From CAYLNK01 sp964384675 (lineage in GTDB: Bacteria; Acidobacteriota; Thermoanaerobaculia; UBA5066): a stretch of DNA of 32,491 bases. The DNA is taken from the NCBI GenBank assembly GCA_964384675.1, contig CAYLNK010000035.1:1-32491 (forward strand), in the 5' to 3' direction. How positions within the stretch are numbered: position 1 is the first letter of the stretch; every line of letters starts with the position of its first letter. Positions 22,726 through 30,298 of this stretch are shown here, piece after piece. The notes under the pieces were generated by a model, which worked only from the letters and a program-made list of their open reading frames with translations, was not told the DNA's origin and searched no databases. The position numbers were made by a program, and so were the translations under genes.

Positions 22726-24255
22726 CTAGCCAAACTTGGCCAGCTCGCTCACGAACCGGTCCTGCCACGTGTGCCCGCGACCCTCCGGGCAGCCACCGTT
22801 TATCAGGATCGAGAACGCGTAGACCTGCCCGCTCGCCGCGTGGACGTAGCCGCAGAGCGTGACGACGCCGGCGATGTTCCCGGTCTTCGCGAAGACCTTG
22901 CCTCGAGTCGAGTCGGCCAGGAGGCGATGACGGAGCGAGCCGTCCTGGCTGCCGGAGATGGCCAGCGTCGGCTCGTAGGCCTGGAATCGACTCCAGCGCG
23001 TGGCCAGCGCCTGGAGGAACTGCAGGTAGTCCCCCGACGACGTGCGGTTGTTCCGGGAGCGGCCGGAGCCGTCGGCGAGCTCGTAGCGGGACGGGTCCAG
23101 ACCGAGCGAGCGCAGGAACTCCGACACTTCCTTCTCGCCGTTCTCCCACGTCCCCCGTCCGCGCTTCTCGGCGCCCAGGGTCTTCAGGATCTGCTCCGCG
23201 TAGAACGACTGGGACCGCTTGTTGCAGACGGAGATGACGGACGTGATCGGGGTCTCGTGGGTGTGCAGGAGCGTCCGGCCCGAGATCAGCAGCGGCGTCT
23301 TCGAGGGCTCGGTCTGGACCGAGGGGGGCGCTCCGATCTCGACGCCGGCCTCGCGAAGGACCTTCGAGAAGGCGGCCCCGAAGTAGAGCGGCGGATCGGG
23401 AACGGTGACGTCGGCGAACCAGGTGCGTCCGCGTCCCACGAGGCCATTCGCGATGACGGTCCGGCTCCCCGCGAAGCGCCTCACACCGATGGCGCCGCCG
23501 CGGCCTCCGGCCGTCACGACGCGGCCGATGAGAGAGAGGAGCGGCGGCCCCGCGGGGTAGAACCCGAGCATCGCCGGGGCGCCCGGGCGGGCCCCCCCGG
23601 TGGCGCTCACCAGGACCACGTTGTCGTTGTAGGAGAGCGCCGAGACCGGCGCCTGCCACCAGTGCTGCTCCTGCTCGGCGGGCCAGTCCGGATGCGTCCT
23701 GACGTCGTCGAAGAACGAGACGTCGAGGAGCAGCCCGTCCCGCACCTTCCGCAGGCCGCGCTGGACCAGCGACTCGGCCCACGGCCGGAACACCGCGAGC
23801 GGGTCCTGGTCGTAGAGGCGTCCCGACAGCGCGGGATCGCCCCCGCCCATCACGACGAGATGGCCCGACAGCACGCCGTCGGCGCCGATCTCGGCATCGC
23901 GGAAGAGGCGCGTGCGAAAGCGGTAGTCGGGGCCGAGCCGGTCGAACGCCGCGGCCGTCGTGAAGATCTTCGTGGTCGAGGCCAGGATCATGGGCCGCTC
24001 GGAGTTGTACGAGACGAGCGGGGCCTCCCCCACCTTCGCCACCGACACGGCGAACTCCGTGCGGGGGCGGATCGGCGGGGCCTGCTGGATCAAGGCGAGA
24101 AGACGGTCCGGGAGCGTGAGGGGACGGGCCGGCGTCCGCTGCGGGCGCCGCGGCGCGCCCAGCGCCGGGGACGCCAGGGCCGAGGCCGTCACGAGCATCG
24201 CGCCGAGGAGCGCGTGGACGGGCCGGGGGCGCGTGAAGCGGGCAGTCTTCGCCAA
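22726..24255 (-). CDS. dacB: D-alanyl-D-alanine carboxypeptidase/endopeptidase, PBP4 (DacB) type
   Basis: 509 aa periplasmic peptidoglycan hydrolase of peptidase family S13. A TTG start at 24255 gives a good signal peptide (hydrophobic core LLGAMLVTASALA, cleavage after ALGA). The nucleophile motif SxxK is S93-TT-K96 and KTG is K457-T458-G459. The SxN motif falls in NKRSQSFYAEQIL, where S348-Q-S350 replaces the usual S-x-N, so the third motif is altered. The long domain-II insertion between SxxK and SxN is present. No Shine-Dalgarno is seen; TAGAAT ends 7 bases before the TTG. It diverges from the helicase gene with only 30 bases between. Confidence 0.92.
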   Translation of the reverse strand: MAKTARFTRPRPVHALLGAMLVTASALASPALGAPRRPQRTPARPLTLPDRLLALIQQAPPIRPRTEFAVSVAKVGEAPLVSYNSERPMILASTTKIFTTAAAFDRLGPDYRFRTRLFRDAEIGADGVLSGHLVVMGGGDPALSGRLYDQDPLAVFRPWAESLVQRGLRKVRDGLLLDVSFFDDVRTHPDWPAEQEQHWWQAPVSALSYNDNVVLVSATGGARPGAPAMLGFYPAGPPLLSLIGRVVTAGGRGGAIGVRRFAGSRTVIANGLVGRGRTWFADVTVPDPPLYFGAAFSKVLREAGVEIGAPPSVQTEPSKTPLLISGRTLLHTHETPITSVISVCNKRSQSFYAEQILKTLGAEKRGRGTWENGEKEVSEFLRSLGLDPSRYELADGSGRSRNNRTSSGDYLQFLQALATRWSRFQAYEPTLAISGSQDGSLRHRLLADSTRGKVFAKTGNIAGVVTLCGYVHAASGQVYAFSILINGGCPEGRGHTWQDRFVSELAKFG

Positions 24256-24262
24256 GTAGGGA

Positions 24263-24268
24263 ATTCTA
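24263..24268 (-). promoter_or_regulatory. Candidate -10 box of dacB (leaderless)
   Basis: TAGAAT, one base from TATAAT, ends 7 bases before the TTG start, placing transcription initiation on the start codon. Confidence 0.5.
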
Positions 24269-24273
24269 CCGTC

Positions 24274-24279
24274 TAAACT
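24274..24279 (+). promoter_or_regulatory. Candidate -10 box of the helicase gene (leaderless)
   Basis: TAAACT ends 6 bases before the GTG start. It is only 5 bases from the dacB -10 box on the other strand, so the two promoters must interfere. Confidence 0.5.
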
Positions 24280-24285
24280 CGCGGG

Positions 24286-26784
24286 GTGAGCCTGCGAATC
24301 GACCTCGGGGCGCGGACGATCGCGGTCTCTCCGGCTTCCCTCCTCGGCGGGGCGTCGCGCCGGATCGGGCTCGACCGCGGGGAGGGCTTCGAGAGGCGCT
24401 GGATCGGACAGGCCGTGCACCGGCGGGTGCTCGACGACTCCCTCCGGGAGATCCCCGGCTATCGCCCCGAGCAGACCGTTCGCTTCACCTTCCCGGTCGA
24501 CGACTTCACGGCCACGTTCGAGGGTCGCGTCGACGGGCGCTACGAGGAGGCCGGGCGCGTCGTGGTGGACGAGGTGAAGTCCCTGCACTTCGCCGAGGAC
24601 CTCGCCAAGCTGCCCGGATCGCCGCGTCTCGCTCGGTTCCAGCTGCAGCTCGGCTGGTATCTCCACGCCATCTCCGTCGCCGAGGGGCGCGAGGTGACGG
24701 GCCGTCTCGTGCTGGCCGACATCGAGACCGCGGCCACGCGCGTGGTGCCGCTCGCTCACGACCCGGAGCGGTTCCTCACCGATCTCGTCGAACGGGTGCG
24801 ATCGCTGATCGACGCACACCTCGGCTCGCTCGCCCTGGCCGAGGCGAAGGCGGCGGAGGCGGACTCGCTGGCGTTCCCGTTCGAGCGGTACCGGCCCGGA
24901 CAGCGCGAGATGGCGGCCGCGGTCTCGCGAGCCGTCGCGCAGGGCGATCACCTGCTGGTCGAGGCTCCGACGGGGATCGGCAAGACGGCGGCGGCGCTCT
25001 ACCCGCTGGTCCGGGGAGCGCTCCGCGACGGCCGCCGCGTCTACGTGCTGACCGCGAAGAACACCCAGCAGGAGATCTTCACCAAGACGCTCGACGCGGT
25101 CGAGGGGGACTCCTTCCGCTCGATCCGGCTCCGCGCCAAGGAGCGGATGTGCGCGAACGACGTGGTTCTGTGCCACGAGGACCATTGCCCGTACGCGAAG
25201 GACTACGGCGCGAAGCTGGAGTCGTCGGGGATCCTCGACCGGCTCACCCGCTCGTTCCGGCACCTCGAGCCCGACGTGGTCTTCGAGGAGGCCCGCCGCG
25301 AGGCCCTCTGCCCGTTCGAGGTGTCCCTCGAGCTGGCGGAAGAGGCGGACATCGTGGTCGGGGACTACAACTACGTCTTCGACCCGATCGTCTCGCTCTC
25401 GGGAGCCCGCGACCCGTCGACCCTGGAGCACTCCTTCCTGCTGATCGACGAGGCTCACAACCTGGTGGACCGCGGCCGCGGCTACTACTCGCCGCAGCTC
25501 CAGGCCCGCGACCTCCAGGAGCTGGAGCGGAGCTTCGGCGTGTCGTCGGCGAAGACCGCGGCCGAGGCGGCCGACGCGGCGCGCTCCCTGTGCGAGCTGG
25601 TCGAGGAGGCCGCCCGCTCGCTCGCGGGAGAGGAAGCGGCCGAGCTCGTGGCGGTCGACCCCGATCGCCTCGACGACCTGAGGCTCGGCCTGGAGTCGCT
25701 GCTGGTGCGCCACCTCGCCGACGTCCGCGCGACGGGCGAGCGGATCCCCGACGACCCGGTCCTCGAGCTCTACTTCACGTTCGCGCGCTTCCACGACGTC
25801 CACCGCATCGCCGTGCCGGCCGGCATCCCCGACAAGGCGTTCGACGTCATCGCCCAGCGCGGGCCGGGCGGCCCGCGGCTCTCGATCCTGTGCAAGGACC
25901 CGTCGCGCCAGCTCGGACCGATCGTGAACGGTGCGGCGACGACCGTCGCCATGTCGGCCACGCTCACGCCGCCGGAGTTCTTCCGCGACCTCCTCGGCTT
26001 CGACCCCGAGCGGACGGGCGTCCTGCGCCTGCCGTCCCCCTTCCCGGCCGAGAACCGGATCGTGCTGATCACCCCCGACATCGACACGCGCTACCAGGCG
26101 CGGGGCGGAGCCGTCCCCGCGCTCGCCGGGATGATCGCCGGTGTGGCCGGAGCGTGCCCCGGCAACGTCCTCGCGCTCTTCCCGTCGTACCGCTTCCTCG
26201 ACGACGTGCGCGCGCGCCTGCCGTCGTTCCCGGCGCGGCGGGTGCTTCGTCCGTCCGACCGCTCGACCGAGCTCGAGCGGAACGGCGCCCTCGCCGCCCT
26301 CCGCGACGGCGGACCTCCGGTGCTGCTCCTCGCGGTCTCCGGGGGCGCGTTCGCGGAAGGTGTGGACTACCCCGGCGAGATGCTCTCGGCGGTGGTCGTC
26401 GTCTCCCCGGCTCTGCCGCAGTTCCGCTTCGAGCAGGAGCGGATGAAGAGCTATTTCGAGGAGCGCTTCGAGAAGGGGTTCGAATACGCCTACGTCATTC
26501 CGGGGATGACGCGTGTCGTACAGAGCGCCGGCCGCCTGATCCGCTCGGAGTCGGACGTCGGCGTCGTCGTCCTGGCGTGCCGGCGCTTCCTGAAGGCCCC
26601 GTACGATCGGTACCTGCCGGGCCACTGGTTCGTCGACTCGCCCCGGGAGCTGGCCACGGACGACATCGCGTCGACGACCGCCGCCTTCTTCGAGCGCGTC
26701 AGACGGGGCGAGCTCCCGGTCGCGCCGGAGGTTCCCCTCCTGGCCGGGGGTCCGCGACGGTCCGGCTCTCGACGCTTCTCGTAG
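24286..26784 (+). CDS. Fusion of RecB/Cas4-like nuclease and XPD/DinG-type iron-sulfur helicase
   Basis: 832 aa. Residues 1-180 look like a PD-(D/E)XK nuclease of the RecB group: H45 in GQAVHRRVL, D83 in RVDGRYEE, E96-x-K98 in VDEVKS, and Q121/Y125 in QLQLGWYLHA. A superfamily 2 helicase follows: RYRPGQREM (Q-motif-like), Walker A APTGIGKT (227-234), DEAH box (388-391) and a C-terminal motif VI-like VVQSAGRLIRSE. Four cysteines between motifs I and II (C289, C296, C301, C342) match the 4Fe-4S domain of XPD/DinG, giving 5'-to-3' polarity in known relatives. It probably processes DNA repair or recombination intermediates. The GTG start is preceded by TAAACT and no ribosome site. The nuclease residues look complete. 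Confidence 0.9.
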   Translation: MSLRIDLGARTIAVSPASLLGGASRRIGLDRGEGFERRWIGQAVHRRVLDDSLREIPGYRPEQTVRFTFPVDDFTATFEGRVDGRYEEAGRVVVDEVKSLHFAEDLAKLPGSPRLARFQLQLGWYLHAISVAEGREVTGRLVLADIETAATRVVPLAHDPERFLTDLVERVRSLIDAHLGSLALAEAKAAEADSLAFPFERYRPGQREMAAAVSRAVAQGDHLLVEAPTGIGKTAAALYPLVRGALRDGRRVYVLTAKNTQQEIFTKTLDAVEGDSFRSIRLRAKERMCANDVVLCHEDHCPYAKDYGAKLESSGILDRLTRSFRHLEPDVVFEEARREALCPFEVSLELAEEADIVVGDYNYVFDPIVSLSGARDPSTLEHSFLLIDEAHNLVDRGRGYYSPQLQARDLQELERSFGVSSAKTAAEAADAARSLCELVEEAARSLAGEEAAELVAVDPDRLDDLRLGLESLLVRHLADVRATGERIPDDPVLELYFTFARFHDVHRIAVPAGIPDKAFDVIAQRGPGGPRLSILCKDPSRQLGPIVNGAATTVAMSATLTPPEFFRDLLGFDPERTGVLRLPSPFPAENRIVLITPDIDTRYQARGGAVPALAGMIAGVAGACPGNVLALFPSYRFLDDVRARLPSFPARRVLRPSDRSTELERNGALAALRDGGPPVLLLAVSGGAFAEGVDYPGEMLSAVVVVSPALPQFRFEQERMKSYFEERFEKGFEYAYVIPGMTRVVQSAGRLIRSESDVGVVVLACRRFLKAPYDRYLPGHWFVDSPRELATDDIASTTAAFFERVRRGELPVAPEVPLLAGGPRRSGSRRFS

Positions 26785-26787
26785 CCG

Positions 26788-27501
26788 TCAGGAGCCCGAC
26801 GGAGCGTCCCGGTTGCGCGCCTCGAAGGCGCGTTTGGCCTCGGCCACGATCGCGACCGCCTCGGCCGGATCGTCCACGACGCTCACCAGGTCCAGGTCCC
26901 GGGCATTCACGTAGCCTCCCGCCACCATCGTCTCGCGCATCCAGGTCAGGAGCCCCGTCCAGTGCGCGCCCACGAAGACCACGGGCCGGTCCCGCAGCAT
27001 CCCGACCTGCATCAGCTGCCACGTCATCAGGCTCTCGAGCGCGGTCCCGATCCCGCCCGGGAAGACCAGGAAAGCCCGCGACATCCGCACGAAATGGTGG
27101 AGACGCGAGAAGAACGTGCGGTGTGCGGTGATGCGGTCGAGGTACGGGTTCGGGGACTCCTCGACGTTCGGGAGCTCGATGGTGAGACCGATCGAACGGA
27201 TCCGTCCGGTGGGGTCGCCCGCCTTCGCCCCCTCGTTCGCCGCCGCCATCAGACCGGGACCGCCGCCGGTGACGATGTCGCACCCGAGGCGAGCCAGGCT
27301 GGCCGCGGTCTCCCGCACGCGCCCGTAGATCTCGTCGGACGGCGTGATCCGGGCGCTCCCGAAGATCGTCACGCGGAAGAAACGGCTCTCCTCGGGCTGC
27401 AGACGCTCGATGTCCTCGATCGTCGCCCAGAGGTTGACGATGATCCTGTCGATGGCCCGGTTGGCGTCGGCCACGCGACGCGTGCGTTCCGACGACGGCA
27501 C
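26788..27501 (-). CDS. LOG family protein (nucleoside 5'-monophosphate phosphoribohydrolase-like)
   Basis: 237 aa. The family signature PGGIGTALE (148-156) and the Rossmann-like GGGPGLMAAANEGA are intact. Relatives release cytokinin-type bases or ribose 5-phosphate from nucleoside monophosphates; many bacterial members were once misnamed lysine decarboxylases. An N-terminal helix of about 40 residues precedes the core strand FRVTIFGSAR. The GTG start lies 4 bases after the stop of the secreted pseudo-peptidase gene, so the two are probably cotranscribed. Its stop is 3 bases from that of the convergent helicase gene. The physiological substrate in this organism is unknown. Confidence 0.9.
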   Translation of the reverse strand: MPSSERTRRVADANRAIDRIIVNLWATIEDIERLQPEESRFFRVTIFGSARITPSDEIYGRVRETAASLARLGCDIVTGGGPGLMAAANEGAKAGDPTGRIRSIGLTIELPNVEESPNPYLDRITAHRTFFSRLHHFVRMSRAFLVFPGGIGTALESLMTWQLMQVGMLRDRPVVFVGAHWTGLLTWMRETMVAGGYVNARDLDLVSVVDDPAEAVAIVAEAKRAFEARNRDAPSGS

Positions 27502-27505
27502 GCGG

Positions 27506-28990
27506 TCAGCGCGCCGCGACGACGGCCGCCTCGAACGCCTCGGAGAGGAAGCCGGAGGCGGTCAGGGCGAGGACCCGGTACCGGTAGCGGTGTCCGGGGA
27601 TCGCCTCGTGATCGGCGACCTGGTACGAGAACCCGGAGGTCGACGCGTCCGCCGTCGGGACGAGCTCCCGGCCGAGCTCCCTCGTCTCGAGACCATCCTC
27701 CTCGTACCGCACCACCACCCAGGCGGCCAGGTCTCGGTGCGACGACGTGCGCCACGACAGCTGGACCGCGCCGTCGCGCCATTCGGCTCCCGAGGCGACG
27801 ACGGCGGCCGGGTAGTCCGCCACCCGGCGCAGGCGCCACGTCGAGTCGCCGTCACGCCCGTCCGCCAGGACGAGGCTGAGCTGGGCCGAGCCGGCGAGAG
27901 GCAGGTCGCTCACCTGACCGGGGGCGAGCTCGAGCGTGTCGTACTCGCCGGAGGTGCCACGGTAGATCAGCACGGCCCGGGTGGTGGCGACGGATTCGGG
28001 CGAGGTGATCTCCACACCGCCACGCTCGTCCGAGGTCCGGAAGACGAGACGGCGCCAGCCGAGCGGGGCCGGTGGGCTGAGGGCGACGTCCGCGGAGAAC
28101 GGCAGGCGGTTCGCGTGGCGGCCGGCCACGGCCTCGGCGACGCGCTGGGAGACGAGCTCGGCGAGGAGGCCCGGCAGGCCGCCGGCATGTCCTCGCGAAC
28201 CGAGCCCTCTGAGGAAGGCTTCGGCATCGTCGCCTTCCTCCGCCCCGGCCTCCTCCCACGCGGAACGGACCGCTGCCGGTCCGACACGGGCGGCGGCCGC
28301 CACCAGGAACCGGGTGGCGGCGTCCGGCGCGGCCAGGGTGCCCGACTCCGCGGCGAACGGATCGTTCTCGAGGACGGGGGCGGCCGTGTAGCCGAGGGCG
28401 CGGAGCGCCATCCACTCCGCCATCCCTTCCGCCGCCCAGTCCGCCTCGTCGGGGGCGACCTGCCGAGCCGCCAGGAGGGCCATCTGGTGGGCGACGTCGA
28501 ACAGGATCGCCTCGGACTCACGGTCCGCGGCGGGCACGAAGATCATCGGGCGCACGAGGAGCCCGACGCGGTCGCGCGCCTCCCAGCCCGAGACGGAGGG
28601 TGTCTCGCCCCGGGCGCGACCGAGGATCAGCTGGAGGGGAGACGCCTTGGAGAAGGGAGCCGCCCAGCCGTCGGCGTCGAACAACGCCGCGGCGGTGGCG
28701 GCCACGCCCCGGGCCAGGAGGTCACGGTTGACGACGCCGATCTCGAAGTGGAGCTGGATCTCGCCCGAGCGCACGTTTCTCCGCTCGTCGATGGCACGGT
28801 AAGGCGACCGGACGACATCCTGCCGGCGCCGCGCCGCGGGACCATCCTTCGGCTCCCCCGAGGCGCTCGCGTGCGCCGGGACCATGCTCCCGTCCTGGAG
28901 AAGGGTGGCCGGAAACCGGGACGCTCCGGCCACGGCCGGAGAAGCCAGACAAAGAGCCAGCACGGCGGTCGGAACGGCGGTGAATCGCAT
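27506..28990 (-). CDS. Secreted degenerate peptidase-MA-like protein with FN3-like C-terminus
   Basis: 494 aa from the ATG at 28990. The signal peptide is clear (MRFTAVPTAVLALCLASPAVAG). The middle region resembles gluzincin peptidases: AILFDVAHQMALLAA aligns with the HExxH helix and AEGMAEWMAL with the downstream EGLAEY helix. However HExxH reads HQMAL (168-172), so the catalytic Glu and second zinc His are missing; the third ligand-like Glu (E189 or E192) remains. The last 100 residues look like a fibronectin-III domain (VQLSWRTSSHRDLAAW, YRYRVLALT). It is probably a binding protein rather than an enzyme. An ATG at 29005 is also possible; 28990 is preferred because the promoter at 29008-29037 leaves a short leader with GAGG. 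LOG is next in the operon. Confidence 0.7.
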   Translation of the reverse strand: MRFTAVPTAVLALCLASPAVAGASRFPATLLQDGSMVPAHASASGEPKDGPAARRRQDVVRSPYRAIDERRNVRSGEIQLHFEIGVVNRDLLARGVAATAAALFDADGWAAPFSKASPLQLILGRARGETPSVSGWEARDRVGLLVRPMIFVPAADRESEAILFDVAHQMALLAARQVAPDEADWAAEGMAEWMALRALGYTAAPVLENDPFAAESGTLAAPDAATRFLVAAAARVGPAAVRSAWEEAGAEEGDDAEAFLRGLGSRGHAGGLPGLLAELVSQRVAEAVAGRHANRLPFSADVALSPPAPLGWRRLVFRTSDERGGVEITSPESVATTRAVLIYRGTSGEYDTLELAPGQVSDLPLAGSAQLSLVLADGRDGDSTWRLRRVADYPAAVVASGAEWRDGAVQLSWRTSSHRDLAAWVVVRYEEDGLETRELGRELVPTADASTSGFSYQVADHEAIPGHRYRYRVLALTASGFLSEAFEAAVVAAR

Positions 28991-29007
28991 CAGCCTCAAG
29001 CGCATGC

Positions 29008-29037
29008 AGGATAGAGGCCGCCCTGGGCACGGGTCAA
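29008..29037 (-). promoter_or_regulatory. Sigma-70-type promoter of the pseudo-peptidase/LOG operon
   Basis: TTGACC (29032-29037) and TATCCT (29008-29013) on the minus strand are separated by 18 bases, the best match to a -35/-10 pair in the window. Initiation near 29001 would give a leader of about 10 bases before the ATG at 28990. The -35 lies within a small stem GGGTC/GACCC (29031-29045) beyond the phosphatase gene. Confidence 0.55.
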
Positions 29038-29082
29038 GTCGACCCATGGCGGGGACGGCCGCTTCCACGTGTCGGCCCGGCC

Positions 29083-30291
29083 TCAAACGGTGGGCTTGGT
29101 CTCCGGCTCCTGGCCGACCGGGGGTGGCTCGAGAGCCTCGGTGGGAGGTTCCACGGGCGGAGCGTCGGCGAGCGCGGCGGATGCGGGTTCCGGCGTGGCC
29201 GTCGGTGCCGCATCAGTCTCGGCTGGCGGTGCGTCCGCGCCCGGGGCGTCGGCCACCGGCGGTGGCGCTTGCGCCACGACATCGTCTACCCCGGACGCCT
29301 GGTCGGTACCGGCGGAGTCCCCGTGCGCCGGGGGCGTGGCCCCCAGCATGACGGCGAGCGGACCGGTCTCGGCCTCGGACAGGACGTCCGGCGGGATCGG
29401 CATCGGGGCGGTGACCTCGGTCGTCTCGGGTCGCGGCACGGCAGCCGGAGGGGTCAGGCGTCCGACCGCAGTCTGCTCGCCGAGCGCCTCCACGCCAGGG
29501 CTGGTGTCGACCAGATTCGCGGCCGAACCCTCCCCGGTCACCTCCACCACGATCGCCGTGATGTTGTCCACGCCGCCGCGCTCGTTGGCGAGGTCGATCA
29601 GGGCGCGCACCGCGACGTCGAGGGTCGGATCCTCGTGGAGGTGACGATGGATCTCCTCGTCGCTCACCATGCCGGTGAGACCGTCCGAGCAGAGGAGGAA
29701 CCGGTCGCCGACGACCGTCGGGACCTCGATGAGGTCCACAGCGACGTGGGCCGCGCCGCCGAGCGCGCGGGTGACGACGTTCTTGAGCGGGTGGGACTTG
29801 GCCTCGTCCTCGCTCAGGATGCCGGCGTTGACCTGCTCCTGCACCCACGAGTGGTCGTCGGTGAGCCGCTTCAGCTCGCCCCGGCGCAGCATGTAGGCCC
29901 GGCTGTCGCCGACGTGCACGAGCGTGGCGTGGTTGGCGTCGAAGAGGGCGGCGACGACGGTCGTCCCCATTCCCTTCAGCTCGGGACGGTTCTGTACCGC
30001 CCGCATCACCTTCTCGTTCGCCTTCTCGACGGACGTGGTGAGCCGGTTCCCTTCGAGCGAGTACCTGTTGTTGAAGCCGAACGGCCACGTGTTCTCGTGC
30101 TCGTCCTCGGTACCCGCGATGAACTCCTGGATCGACTCGACGGTGATGCGGGAGGCGACCTCGCCTGCCGCGTGGCCGCCCATGCCGTCCGCCACGACGA
30201 AGAGCCCACGCTCGGCGTCGAGCAGGTACGCATCCTCGTTATGACGGCGCTTTCGCCCGACGTCGGTGAGTCCGAATGCCGTCAGCGTCAC
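29083..30291 (-). CDS. PP2C-family Ser/Thr protein phosphatase with long acidic Pro/Ala tail
   Basis: 402 aa from a GTG. The catalytic domain (1 to about 255) has every PPM motif: GLTDVGRKRRHNED, VVADGMGGHAAGE, GMGTTVVAA, VGDSRAYMLRRG, LLCSDGLTGMVSDEEI and GGVDNITAIVVEV. It is of the Stp/PrpC type that reverses Hanks-type kinase signalling; no such kinase is in the window. The last 145 residues are Pro-, Ala-, Glu- and Thr-rich and probably disordered, unusual for Stp enzymes. It starts 7 bases after the DnaJ-TPR stop, with AAGGGA about 10 bases upstream, so it is cotranscribed with it; GATAAT 6 bases before the GTG could also act as an internal promoter. Confidence 0.92.
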   Translation of the reverse strand: MTLTAFGLTDVGRKRRHNEDAYLLDAERGLFVVADGMGGHAAGEVASRITVESIQEFIAGTEDEHENTWPFGFNNRYSLEGNRLTTSVEKANEKVMRAVQNRPELKGMGTTVVAALFDANHATLVHVGDSRAYMLRRGELKRLTDDHSWVQEQVNAGILSEDEAKSHPLKNVVTRALGGAAHVAVDLIEVPTVVGDRFLLCSDGLTGMVSDEEIHRHLHEDPTLDVAVRALIDLANERGGVDNITAIVVEVTGEGSAANLVDTSPGVEALGEQTAVGRLTPPAAVPRPETTEVTAPMPIPPDVLSEAETGPLAVMLGATPPAHGDSAGTDQASGVDDVVAQAPPPVADAPGADAPPAETDAAPTATPEPASAALADAPPVEPPTEALEPPPVGQEPETKPTV

Positions 30292-30298
30292 TGGCCCA

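Noticed and set aside
21706..24276. Plus-strand frame of 856 codons opposite the SpoIIE phosphatase and dacB
   Set aside because: Shadow frame; both minus-strand genes have intact catalytic motifs.
24256..26625. Extension of dacB upstream through the helicase gene
   Set aside because: Antisense to the helicase; a TTG at 24255 gives an immediate signal peptide.
24286..26784. Type IV CRISPR DinG or a phage-defence helicase
   Set aside because: No csf genes, array or other defence genes are nearby; the neighbours are cell-wall and housekeeping genes.
27344..29014. Plus-strand frame of 556 codons opposite the pseudo-peptidase
   Set aside because: No domain, Arg/Gly/Glu-rich; the minus-strand gene has a signal peptide and a good promoter.
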